Below, piece by piece: positions 55,640 to 64,000 of a stretch of 64,000 nt of DNA. Source of the DNA: Megaustenia siamemsis (taxonomy: Eukaryota > Mollusca > Gastropoda > Stylommatophora > Ariophantidae); NCBI GenBank assembly GCA_032433765.1, contig JAVIAB010000008.1:41066779-41130778 (forward strand). Direction: 5' to 3'. Positions within the stretch are counted from its first letter, which is position 1. Every line of letters starts with the position of its first letter. The notes under the pieces were generated by a model. That model was not told the origin of the DNA. It did not search any database and saw only the letters and a program-made list of their open reading frames with translations. Both the position numbers and the translations under genes were made by a program.

Positions 55640-55980
55640 TCTATGATACCGTCATACTTTATTACGACACACTTGAAAAAAAAAAATCCAACACTCAGGT
55701 GTCATCAAAAGTAGTAACTGTGAAATCTCAGGGGTCATCAAAAGTAGTAACTGTCAAATCTCGGGGGTCATCAAAAGTAGTAACTGTCAAATCTCAGGGG
55801 TCATCAAAAGTAATAACTGTCAAATCTCAGGGGTCATCAAAAGTAGTAATTATCAAATCTCAGGGGGTCATCAAAAGTAGTAATTGTCAAATCTCAGGAG
55901 TCACCAAAAGCAGTAATTGTCAAATTTCAAGAATTTGAATTTTGAGGTGGTAAATTTTACAACAGAATCGTAATATAGGG
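55640..55980 (-). mobile_element. piggyBac-type MITE copy with internal 33-bp repeat
   Basis: The plus-strand right edge GAATCGTAATATAGGG plus TTAA (55981-55984) is the inverted left end of the element at 41783. Reading inward on minus, the body aligns with that copy (CAAATTCTTGAAATTTGACA, then GGTGACTCCTGAG). The other end was not found, so the 55640 boundary is approximate. Confidence 0.65.
55702..55930. repeat. 33-bp tandem repeat, 7 copies, within a piggyBac MITE
   Basis: The unit is TCATCAAAAGTAGTAACTGT plus CAAATCTCAGGGG. In the plus frame it would read SSKVVTVKSQG repeated, with drift and a frame change at the end. The unit corresponds to one copy of a segment present singly in the MITE at 41783, so it is a local expansion of transposon sequence. 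Confidence 0.93.
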
Positions 55981-56431
55981 TTAAAAGCAAATGGTAGACA
56001 GACTTGATCTAGAAACATTTAACAAATTTAAATAATTAGGATCTATTGACAGCGATGAAGACTGGAAATCTGAGCTAGAACAGCAAAAATTAGAGCAACC
56101 CTTGAAAGACTAAGTTCTGTTTCAAAAGTAAGACATCACTCTTGGCTCAGGCTGTCACAGATTCTTCTGTCCACTGTTACGTTGATAAGTCCACTGAAGT
56201 ATTTGCCCTTCCAAGATGACCAAAAAACTTGATTTCACAATGCCAACTAACCAAAAAAAAAAAAAAGGAAGAAAACAAATAAGAAACTGAAATGTTCTCA
56301 TTATTTCCTACAAGCACTAATGACAATATACAGAATTTGTGATCACAAATTCATGGAACCAAAATTCAAAAATTCTTTATTTTCATTTGAAGCCACTGCA
56401 TAAATCAAATATATAATGTGCAATATTGATT

Positions 56432-56527
56432 ATGTGCCATTTTGGCACGCAAGGTTTCTGTTTTTGAGATTGTGGTTCTGCCCTATGTGCCGTCTTCGGC
56501 TCGAGAGGACAATAGATAGATAGATAG
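56432..56527 (+). mobile_element. 5'-truncated element X
   Basis: It begins at ATGTGCCATTTTGGCACGCA and ends CTCGAGAGGACAATAGATAG plus GATA repeats. The 10-bp target-site duplication AATATTGATT is at 56422-56431 and 56528-56537. The 5' truncation with a direct repeat shows that element X moves by target-primed reverse transcription. Confidence 0.85.
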
Positions 56528-56769
56528 AATATTGATTTAGTACTTTGTTTATTTAGTATTTTCATTTTCACCACAAACAAACATTTATAATTTTGAATGA
56601 GAATAGTAAAACTATACACACTTTTATCATTTGGACACCAAGATAGAGAAGTTGTTATTGAGCTAGCCTATTTGTGGACAATGGGTAGAGTTAATCATTT
56701 TCACAGACCAACTTCTAAGCTCTCTAAGATTTAATTACAAGCAGGAGATTTGTATGGTATAATAGGGTT

Positions 56770-57085
56770 TTCTTTATTTCTTTTTGTTCTATCTGATGGG
56801 TCAGAGATCTGATGGGAGAGAGAGGCCAGGAATAATTCCCGCCATAGAATGTAAAAAGAAACAACAGATAAAATGGTTTGGCTATGTGATAAGACAGAAA
56901 GACCAAAACACAATACAATGAGCCTTTAATAAATGTTGCGAGAAAACAAGACTCAAGGGTCGACAACGAAAAAGATGAACTGATTTTAATATTAGAACCA
57001 CTAGGAAACATAACAGCAGAGGCCAACAAAAGATCAAAAGACTAACTCACCTCGATGCTGAAATCAAATGTGGAAGGAAAGAAGA
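56770..57085 (+). pseudogene. RTE-like LINE 3' fragment (family B)
   Basis: The plus strand reads ECKKKQQIKWFGYVIRQKDQ, then, after a frame change, LKGRQRKR and ISAEANKRSKD-like sequence, ending with GAAGAAGAAAT. It corresponds to the last 300 bp of the copies at 1412 and 25546. Confidence 0.75.
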
Positions 57086-57745
57086 AGAAATAAATCTATA
57101 TAAATTATGTGATTTTATAATTCTAGATATTTCAATGTTCTTCCATTTCTATTACTATCTTCCCAATGTTTGGATGTCAGGTTTACATTTTTAGCAGTTG
57201 TTTTGACTGATGAATGTCTGGGAGTGAATCCTGTATCTCTGGGTCATAAGGCAGACACAGAACAACTCTCAATTTTCACACAAAAAAAGCCTTCAACCAA
57301 CATTTCCTAAGCCACAATGAAGTATGTTACTCCCTGTTGTGTATACTGCCTAATAACAATTATTTCTTCATGAAATTTGTCCACAAAAATCATAGAATTA
57401 GTCTTCAATTCAAACTGTAAGTTAAAATGACTGCTTCCCTATGATGTTATCCACAGTTAACTAAACAAGACAAATCACAAACATAAACAATAAAAACTAC
57501 AACATTTGAAACAGTATAAGAAAAGCAAAGGAGAACAAAACAGAGCAAAAATATAAAGAAATAGAGGACAAATTAAGCATAAATAATAGTAAAAAAGAAG
57601 CATAGAAATTTAAAACGGTAAAAGACTGAAGTGTTAATCAACAAAACAGAACCACAATAGCACAGGGTCAGGGTAAAGAAATGCATAAAATGTATTAAAA
57701 TACGAAGCTGCTGTAAAGCTGATGATAAAGGAGACTTTTTTAAAA
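57086..57745. other. Unassigned intronic sequence
   Basis: Nothing was recognised apart from A-rich stretches. Confidence 0.4.
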
Positions 57746-57910
57746 TATATAAAATGGTATGGTTACTGCCTTATGTAGGTAATGTACAACACAAAATCGA
57801 ATGGTGTTGCGGCTCAGTAGACCTTCAGCAGGACCAATAAAAAGCACTTACACAAAATATGTAAGTAAACAAAACTAACACTACATAGCTAACTACTAAT
57901 CAGATATCAG
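57746..57910 (-). mobile_element. Penelope-like element 3' end fragment
   Basis: On the minus strand it reads TAGTTAGCTATGTAGTGTTA, TTTGTTTACTTACATAT, CCTGCTGAAGGTCTACTGAG and CAGTAACCATACCATTTT. It aligns in order with 47055-47205, the 3' region of the Penelope-like element. It has no coding sequence, so it is a strongly truncated copy or a solo terminal repeat. Confidence 0.75.
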
Positions 57911-57944
57911 AACAAAGTGATATGAAATTAGAATAATAATATAT

Positions 57945-58160
57945 CATCATCATCAAGTACCGGGCCTGCTGGCGTATGTAATCATGTCTCTCCACAACTT
58001 TCTATCTTAACACTTATTTATCATTTCTGTTGTTGACTTTCTGCCAAGCCATTCTCTTAAGCTGTCTGGTATCTTTTCTCTTTGCTTCCCTCTATCTCTT
58101 TGTCTTTCAATTTTGCCAGTTGTTACAATATACTCCAGCTGTTCTCTTCTCATTACGTGG
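57945..58160 (-). pseudogene. LINE 3' end fragment (family G)
   Basis: It matches the copy at 19685-19905 along its length (CGGGCCTGCTGGCGTATGTA, then TCTTTGCTTCCCTCTATCTC). It ends just before a long TA microsatellite. Confidence 0.7.
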
Positions 58161-58205
58161 CAAAAAAAAATTATGTTTCTTCCTAAATTTGGAAATTAGC
58201 TGTTT

Positions 58206-58217
58206 TTGCTTTGGCCT

Positions 58218-58304
<87 letters not shown>
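58206..58304. repeat. (TA)n microsatellite, about 99 bp
   Basis: An uninterrupted TA run. Long pure TA runs are prone to length polymorphism and to assembly or cloning errors. Confidence 0.97.
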
Positions 58305-58309
<5 letters not shown>

Positions 58310-58335
58310 TGTGTGTTCTCAAACAGTTGTTTATA

Positions 58336-58563
58336 TAAGTAGTAAAGTGCCCCGTCAAGAGAATATGGTGTTAGTGACCATAATTTGTATAGACCTTCGG
58401 CACATGATTTTTGGGGTAATGTGGTCGGTATTACGCCCGTGCCGCTTTATTTTCCCAGAAAAAAATCAGGTGGGTGAACCCGAAAGCCGTTGGTTGTGAT
58501 CGAACCCTACCTCTTGTCCTTATGTAGCCCAGTTCACTAACCACTGAGCCATCGCGGCTCCCT
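58336..58563 (-). mobile_element. tRNA-derived SINE, family 1, with small deletions
   Basis: The head and body are as in family 1, with two short internal deletions. The 11-bp target-site duplication AGTTGTTTATA is at 58325-58335 and 58564-58574. Confidence 0.88.
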
Positions 58564-58689
58564 AGTTGTTTATACGGAGGTATATACAGGCATTGCTGGT
58601 GGCATTATCGCTGAGGGAACCTGTACTGTCCCCTCTCTGTATCATTTTAGAACTTCTCCAGTAAGAGTCCACTACCTACACATATGAAG

Positions 58690-59890
58690 AAGAAGACTAT
58701 CATTCTGTTTGAACTGGTTCAGGCAGGGGGAGAGGAACTGGTTCAGGCAGGGGGAGAGGCCCTGGTTCAGGCAGGGGGAGAGGAACTGGTTCAGGCAGGG
58801 GGAGAGGCCCTGGTAAATGCACTCACTGTTATCTGCAGCAAGATCTGGCAGACAGGGGTACAGTCATCATCATGGGCCCAGTCATTACTATCTGAATGAA
58901 GGGAAATCTAAATCAATGTCAAATCTATAGAACCATCAGTCTTATCAGTCATCCAGGAAAAGTAACGTTAAAAATCACTCTTTTTTAAAACCACAATCAG
59001 AAAATATCATTGTAGAGGAACAGGCAGGCTTTTGTGCAGATCAAAGTTCAACAAGACAGATCTTCAATCTTAGAACTCTCTGTGAGAAATACCTTCAACC
59101 CCAGCATGGCTTATGTGTTCATGGGCTTCAGAGTTTGACATGTAGCCTTATGGATGAAAATAAGAAGGGGCAACCTTGGTGCCAACATAGCGTATAAAAT
59201 ATACTGTATAATATATCTATACGACAATGCTACAAGAGCGGTGCTTGTTAACAGAAACTGAAGGGAATGGTTCAAAACTACAGCTGGAGTCAACAAAACA
59301 TGTTTGCTCTCTCCTACCTTATTTAACAAACTCTTGGAAAGAATTGTAACAGATATTTTAGTAGACTATGAAAAAATATTGTCAGTATTGGTGGCAGAAC
59401 CTTCAACCAATGGTTTGCAGCAGACATCAATGGTTTTGCATGAACAGAACAAGAACTAACAGATCTGATACAACAAGTAGATAAAACATGTTACATATAG
59501 CATGGAAATCAATGCTGAAAAAAAAAAAAACTGATAACGAATAACTCTGGGGCATTGCTACAAAATTAAAATAAATAGAAACAGTTGACAAGTTTAAATA
59601 CTTAGGATCAACTGTCAGTGACGAAGGTTTGAAATCCAAAATACTGGTACACATTTCAATGGCTTGGTCATGTATCTTGATCATTTAGCCTGACAAAGAC
59701 TGTTTCACAAGGAGGAAGGAGTGGTAGACAGAGAAAGAGATGGGAAGATAACATCAAAGAATGGACAGACATCAACTTAAAAGTTTCAAAGAATGATTGA
59801 AGACAGAGATACTCGGAGTAGGTTGACAAACTCTGTCGGTGGTGTCCCAACTTCTGGAATGAAGAAGATTATAAAAGTTCAACCTAGTAG
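58690..59890 (+). pseudogene. LINE (family H) with an in-frame 24-bp repeat
   Basis: In order on plus: ELVQAGGE repeated, ALVNALTVICSKIWQTG, YRTISLISHPGKVTLKI, EEQAGF, WFKTTAGVNKTCLLSPTLFN (usually GVRQGCLLSPTLFN), FKYLGSTVSDEGLKSKI, FQWLGHVS and GRQRKRWEDNIKEWTDINLK. These are the fingers, palm edges and C-terminal blocks of a LINE ORF2. Motif A, the FADD box and a large part of the post-RT region are damaged or lost, and frames change often. Confidence 0.75.
58708..58815. repeat. 24-bp tandem repeat, about 4.5 copies, inside LINE coding sequence
   Basis: The unit CTGGTTCAGGCAGGGGGAGA plus GGAA (or GGCC) encodes LVQAGGEE or LVQAGGEA. The repeat is in frame, and the last copy runs straight into the LINE sequence LVNALTVIC. 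Two subtypes alternate (GAGGAA and GAGGCC), implying duplication of a two-unit block. Confidence 0.93.
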
Positions 59891-59972
59891 TGGATCTCTC
59901 TGAAAGGAATGAAACAAGTTAACAATCTGAATCCACAACTACGAACAGACTGCATAAATATCATGTTATGGA

Positions 59973-60300
59973 GGGTTATACCAGCCAGGAGTACTAGACA
60001 GGAAGCTAAAGTAGACTTGTCAACCAACACAATACAGATGTCTGTAGTCATGATGGGTTATACCAGCCAGGAGTACTAGACAGGAAGCTAAAGTAGACTT
60101 GTCAACCAACACAATACAGATGTCTGTAGTCATGATGGGTTATACCAGCCAGGAGTACTAGACAGGAAGCTAAAGTAGACTTGTCAACCAACACAATACA
60201 GATGTCTGTAGTCATGATGGGTTATACCAGCCAGGAGTACTAGACAGGAAGCTAAAGTAGACTTGTCAACCAACACAATACAGATGTCTGTAGTCATTAC
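59973..60300. repeat. 82-bp tandem repeat, 4 copies
   Basis: Identical 82-bp units begin GGGTTATACCAGCCAGGAGT at 59973, 60055, 60137 and 60219. One frame includes SRLVNQHNTDVCS, which resembles the LINQHRTGVVS block of I-clade LINEs at 15130, so it may also be a LINE-derived expansion. That link is weak. Confidence 0.93.
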
Positions 60301-60573
60301 ATGCTGAGGTGATATGAGCCTTTATGTGTTTGCCTGATGTGGAATAAAGATGACCTAACTAAACCAAACCTATCAACAAGTGCTACGAAAACAGACAGAG
60401 GACATCCTCAAAATATAGATGGAGAGATGAAATGCTTGATGCTGTGAAATAAATCAACCAAAAGAGTAAAAAGACCACATCTCTTCCTTCAACCCTGAAA
60501 GGCAAATGCAAAAGGAAGAAAGTAGAATTAAACAAATTAACATTCAATCCAAAATTTAAAAAAATCTTTTTAC

Positions 60574-62029
60574 CTGAACAATGTTAGAATTTTTGGTAGA
60601 TTTTTCCATAGTTGCCAGCATACATATGCCCTGATCTCTTCTGGTCCCTGAAAGAATTCTTGCTCTTCTGGTATACAAATGACATTCAGGAGCTTCACTG
60701 ACCTCTGAGTGACAAATGTTCTTTTTCATGGAGGATGACAGCAGAGCTGAAGTAGATGAAAAAGGAACTGAGACCGCAACTGCCTCATGGTTTCGTGTAC
60801 TTACTTCCAAAGGCTTTGAATAAGTTGAGGTTGAAAGATCCAAATCACCAATTAAGGTGTCAGTTGATACAGAATTGGTGATAGCTTTTGAACAATCCAC
60901 ACCATATATTTCTTGAAGTGACTTAGTTGGAGATGTGACACCATTAAGATAGTTGTTCTCTAGAGTATCAGCTTTAATTATTTGAGTAGAAATCCTATCA
61001 CCACCATTGCAGCAGTTGTCTATGAAATAGCTATCCTCAATGAGTTTTCTAGAAACTTCTCTCTGAGCTTGAACTTTCAGAGTTGCAGGAAGGTCACTGC
61101 CAAATTTTATGGAATGGTGATTATCCTCACTGTAATAGTGGCCTATCTTGCCATTCACTAGAGCATGATTAATGTTCTGAGTCCTACCATTTTGTGCCAT
61201 CTCTAAATCTGAAGACAATGCCAACCGTTCAGATAGCAATGATGTTTGCTTTAAGTTATAACCATAAGTGGATGAGCTACTGCTAAAGGTGCCTTTTGGT
61301 GAAGAATTGGTCACTATCGCCTCGATGTCTATTGAATTGTTACAAATCAAGTGGCTAACTTTCATATGTCCATCTTCGCAACCATTTTTACTGTTACATA
61401 AGATACAAATATCAGTTTTTTCTGAAAGCACTTTGGAATCAAGTCCATTAACTTGCCTATCACAACACAATGTCTGTTCACAGGAGCTTCCAGTGCAGTC
61501 ATTCTCCTGACAAAAAACTGCTGAAGAAGACGCATCCAAGCTCTGAGCCCTGGAATTATCTGATAAAAAAACATCACCTAACTCAGTAATACTTATGGAT
61601 TCATCTGAGGGCTTGGATTCACAGTGTTGCCCATTTTCACATTTTTGTTGTGATGAGAGTTGGCCAACCTCTGGTGATGTGCCTTGCAGGGAGATTTCTC
61701 CATTTGCAATGAGCATTTCGGCAGATGTGTCACCATTAAAAGATGAACTGTAGCTGACATCTGGGCTTTGTTTAATGCTGGTTGAGGCATTGGGACTAAT
61801 CTCTGGTTGTGAATCTTTGCCACTCACTTCTAAATGGCCTGATAGGCTGGATCCTGTAGTTGGATCACAAGATTTCTCTTGAAAATGGGATATGAGTTCA
61901 GCAGAGACTGTTTCATTGTGCACGCTGCACAAACCTGGAGAAGATACGATCTCCTGGCTCTGGGTGATGCTAGGATCACTGTTGCGACGTCCACTGTCTA
62001 CATTGATCTTTGACAGGTCATCCATTGAC
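60574..62029 (-). CDS. MTMR3/MTMR4-like phosphatase, large Ser-rich linker exon
   Basis: This 1,456-bp exon has acceptor TTTTTATCTGTAG before 62029 and donor GTAAAAAG after 60574. It enters in phase 2 (one base completes a codon) and leaves in phase 0, joining in frame to the coiled-coil exon (VQ / QPSAAAD). It encodes 485 residues of low-complexity, Ser/Thr/Asn-rich sequence beginning SMDDLSK, the type of poorly conserved region that lies between the phosphatase core and the FYVE finger of MTMR3/MTMR4. Notable points are GRRNSDP (residues 13-19), which fits a phospho-dependent 14-3-3 site, and a cluster of nine cysteines at residues 173-229. The exon is open throughout while the other frames are not, which supports real coding. 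The catalytic CX5R domain must be encoded beyond 64000. Confidence 0.88.
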
Positions 62030-62132
62030 CTACAGATAAAAAGATACATGGAGTCATAATATAACTGCTACACACAGTAACATACACAGTTTTTAATCAG
62101 AATCATTATAAACAAAAGTTTAGACATTATTC

Positions 62133-62360
62133 ATCATCAAGTACCATGCATGCTGGTGGTGGTCATGTCTCTCCACAAATTTCGATCCTGACAGTTATTT
62201 ATTATTTCTGTTGTTGACCTTCTGCAAGCCTATTTCTTCAGCTGTCTGGTATCTTTTCTCTTTGCTTCCCTCTATCTCTTCGTCCCTCAAATTTACAGTT
62301 GTTACAATATATTCCAGCTGTTCCCTTCTCATTAGATAGCCAATAAAATGATGATTGTTT
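62133..62360 (-). pseudogene. LINE 3' end fragment (family G)
   Basis: The same 3' end as at 19685 and 57945 (CTCTTTGCTTCCCTCTATCT, then TTCCAGCTGTTCCCTTCTCA). It lies just upstream of the large exon, in the intron that enters the window from 64000. Confidence 0.7.
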
Positions 62361-64000
62361 CTTCCTAATATCTTTATCTCTAAAGACCTTATTCAATGAC
62401 CATATTTTGACCTTTTACTTTTTTGGTCCTTTCAACTAATCTGAAGCATGCAGTTTATTGCATTTGCATGAGAAATATGTGATAACTCTCTATGACCATT
62501 GATACCCACAATGTTACAGTGTAAGGATGTATGATTGTATGTGATGTAAATAAAGTGTGCTATTTCTTTAAACTTTAAATGTGATCTATTTATCAACCTC
62601 TTACAGAGCTATTCAATCTCTGGACTAGGGAAGCACAAACTAGATGACTTGTGGTTGACAACTCAGGATAAGTGACTCACAGCTAATGAAGACCTTACTT
62701 CACCTTCCAGTTTGTAATAATCTGTGTTAAAATAGACTGACTAAGAAGATGAGATTTACTAAAGTCTTTGCAATGATAGGATCTGTTGATATAGAGGATC
62801 TAGTTTAGGATGGACAGGATCAAACCTATGCAGCAGAACTTGGAAAATCAAGAAAGCCATTGTAGCCTACCATATCACCATCATGGATCTAAAAATGAAT
62901 GGCTCACTTTGTTCCCATGGCATTAACATCATCCTCCCATATCTGGGATTTACAAAAGGAGCAGAATTGTAATATTTACTGAAGAGTATCAAAACAAAAT
63001 GGAGAGCTCAAGTCAAAGCTCTATGACATACCTTGTGCTTGGCTCTTATGCAAAGTGTAATATTTAATTGATTCATCACCTTCCAAATCTTCAGTTTCTA
63101 AGAGTTTAAGGTCTCTGAAGAGTTCTATATAAAGCTGATTGCCCTATCTAAAATATTAATCTGCTGTTTCTTAATGCAATCCTGCACTGGTGTAATCACA
63201 ATGCCTATACTTATGTCATTTCTGATTCTGTCTTTTCTTGCCATTTACATCATTGCTCTTGGGCATCTCATTTCCACAGTGAGGTCCGTCTGTCCATCCA
63301 TCCATCCATCCATCCATCCGTACTTAGTTTTCAATATTTCTTTTTCCTTAAAAAAAAAAAATTGTTCAAGAAACAGCTCTTATAGCTCGTTTCAAATCAC
63401 GTGCCCAACTTCAAAACGCTATTGCTCAGTAACCGTTTGTTAAAAACTGTTGAAATTTTCCAAATGTTATTAGAATGCAAAAGACCCTTTAAATGTATAT
63501 TTAACAAATATCTTGCAGCTGCAGTTCTCTTAAAGCGGCGAATTTCTTTGATGTTTGTCAAAATTGTAAATTGTGAACCCCTAAATAATAGAAATTACCG
63601 TAGTTGCTGGTCTATGATTAATTTTCACTAGGTAAAGGCATGGCCGTAATGGGGAAATAACCTAATAAGACAAAACACCAGGAGAATTATTGTCTTCTCA
63701 GTTCGAGGACGGACGATAATATCAAGGTATACCTGTATGTCCAATTTTCATAGTTGTGTGGTCCTGATAAGGACCGTTTGTTGAACTAATTGAAGGTAAT
63801 ATAGGGGCCAACATTGTGGGGGCTATACACTTTCATTCTGAATCAGACAAGTCTAAAAGATTAATAACTGTTTGGGGTTGAACATTCCACAAACCATCAT
63901 TTTTCCAATATCTCTTCCTGTTTTAAGACGTGGTCTTCACATTTAGCCCAATAATCTTTGTCTATATTTAATAAAGCGAAATTAGCAAGAGTCTTTACAT
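62361..64000. other. Unassigned sequence, presumed intron of the MTMR-like gene
   Basis: No further exon was identified upstream of 62029 in this window. A CATC microsatellite lies at 63294-63320. The exon that joins in phase 2 to 62029 must lie farther upstream or was too short to see. Confidence 0.45.

Larger units (their letters stand above)
49285..60573 (-). other. Intron of the MTMR-like gene (11.3 kb)
   Basis: The donor CAG/GTAAAAAG is at 60574/60573 and the acceptor TTATTGCAG ends at 49285, phase 0. It holds the 56-bp minisatellite, the full-length RTE-like LINE, SINEs and other repeats. Confidence 0.85.

Noticed and set aside
55513..55938. 141-codon open frame with 11-residue repeats
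   Set aside because: The repeat part is an expanded segment of a piggyBac MITE and the N-terminal part has no recognisable domain or splice support.
58030..58338. 102-codon frame with a poly(Ile-Tyr) stretch
   Set aside because: It is made of antisense LINE family G plus a TA microsatellite.
63174..63631. Plus-strand open frames of 89 and 76 codons
   Set aside because: They span a CATC microsatellite and show no domain; they lie in the presumed intron of the minus-strand gene.

Overview
The window reads as a eukaryotic (metazoan) genome segment. It is AT-rich, has GT/AG introns of 6 to 14 kb, and is packed with non-LTR retrotransposons, tRNA-derived SINEs, a Penelope-like element, DNA-transposon remnants and minisatellites. 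The mix (RTE-like and I-clade LINEs, a GIY-YIG Penelope element, piggyBac MITEs) suggests an invertebrate, most likely a lophotrochozoan such as a mollusc. The sequence alone does not settle the species. There is no sign of prokaryotic gene organisation.

Only one host gene is securely identified. The 3' half of a myotubularin-related lipid phosphatase of the MTMR3/MTMR4 type lies on the minus strand in four exons: 62029-60574, 49284-49048, 42887-42703 and 28280-28109. They encode a long Ser-rich linker, a short coiled coil, and a complete C-terminal FYVE zinc finger split between the last two exons. Splice phases match at every junction. The phosphatase domain must lie beyond 64000. The three introns (about 11.3, 6.2 and 14.4 kb) hold much of the repeat content.

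Layout: 1-28 kb is intergenic sequence downstream of the gene. It contains LINE 3' fragments, a hAT transposase remnant, several SINEs, a two-part minisatellite (35-bp units at 6527-8038, 29-bp units at 8030-8627), a probable solo LTR near 10.4-10.8 kb, and long unassigned AT-rich stretches. At 28-43 kb, the last intron carries piggyBac MITEs, an I-clade LINE inserted into another repeat, a 2.1-kb 23-bp minisatellite inside an RTE-like LINE, and a Tc1/mariner remnant. At 43-49 kb, the next intron holds a decayed Penelope-like element interrupted by a 1.29-kb insert flanked by a 10-bp direct repeat; the insert encodes two copies of a Cys-rich, N-glycosylation-rich module. At 49-60 kb there is a 56-bp minisatellite built on a SINE head, and a full-length 3.2-kb RTE-like LINE with 12-bp target-site duplications and a single frameshift. 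More SINEs, a third piggyBac copy and a LINE with an in-frame 24-bp repeat follow.

The most distinctive theme is repeated birth of tandem arrays inside transposable elements: LINE coding sequence (23 bp, 24 bp, possibly 82 bp), a piggyBac MITE (33 bp, 182 bp) and a SINE head (56 bp). Many insertions can be dated relative to one another by nesting and target-site duplications. LINE family letters (A-H) and 'element X' are labels used only within this report.
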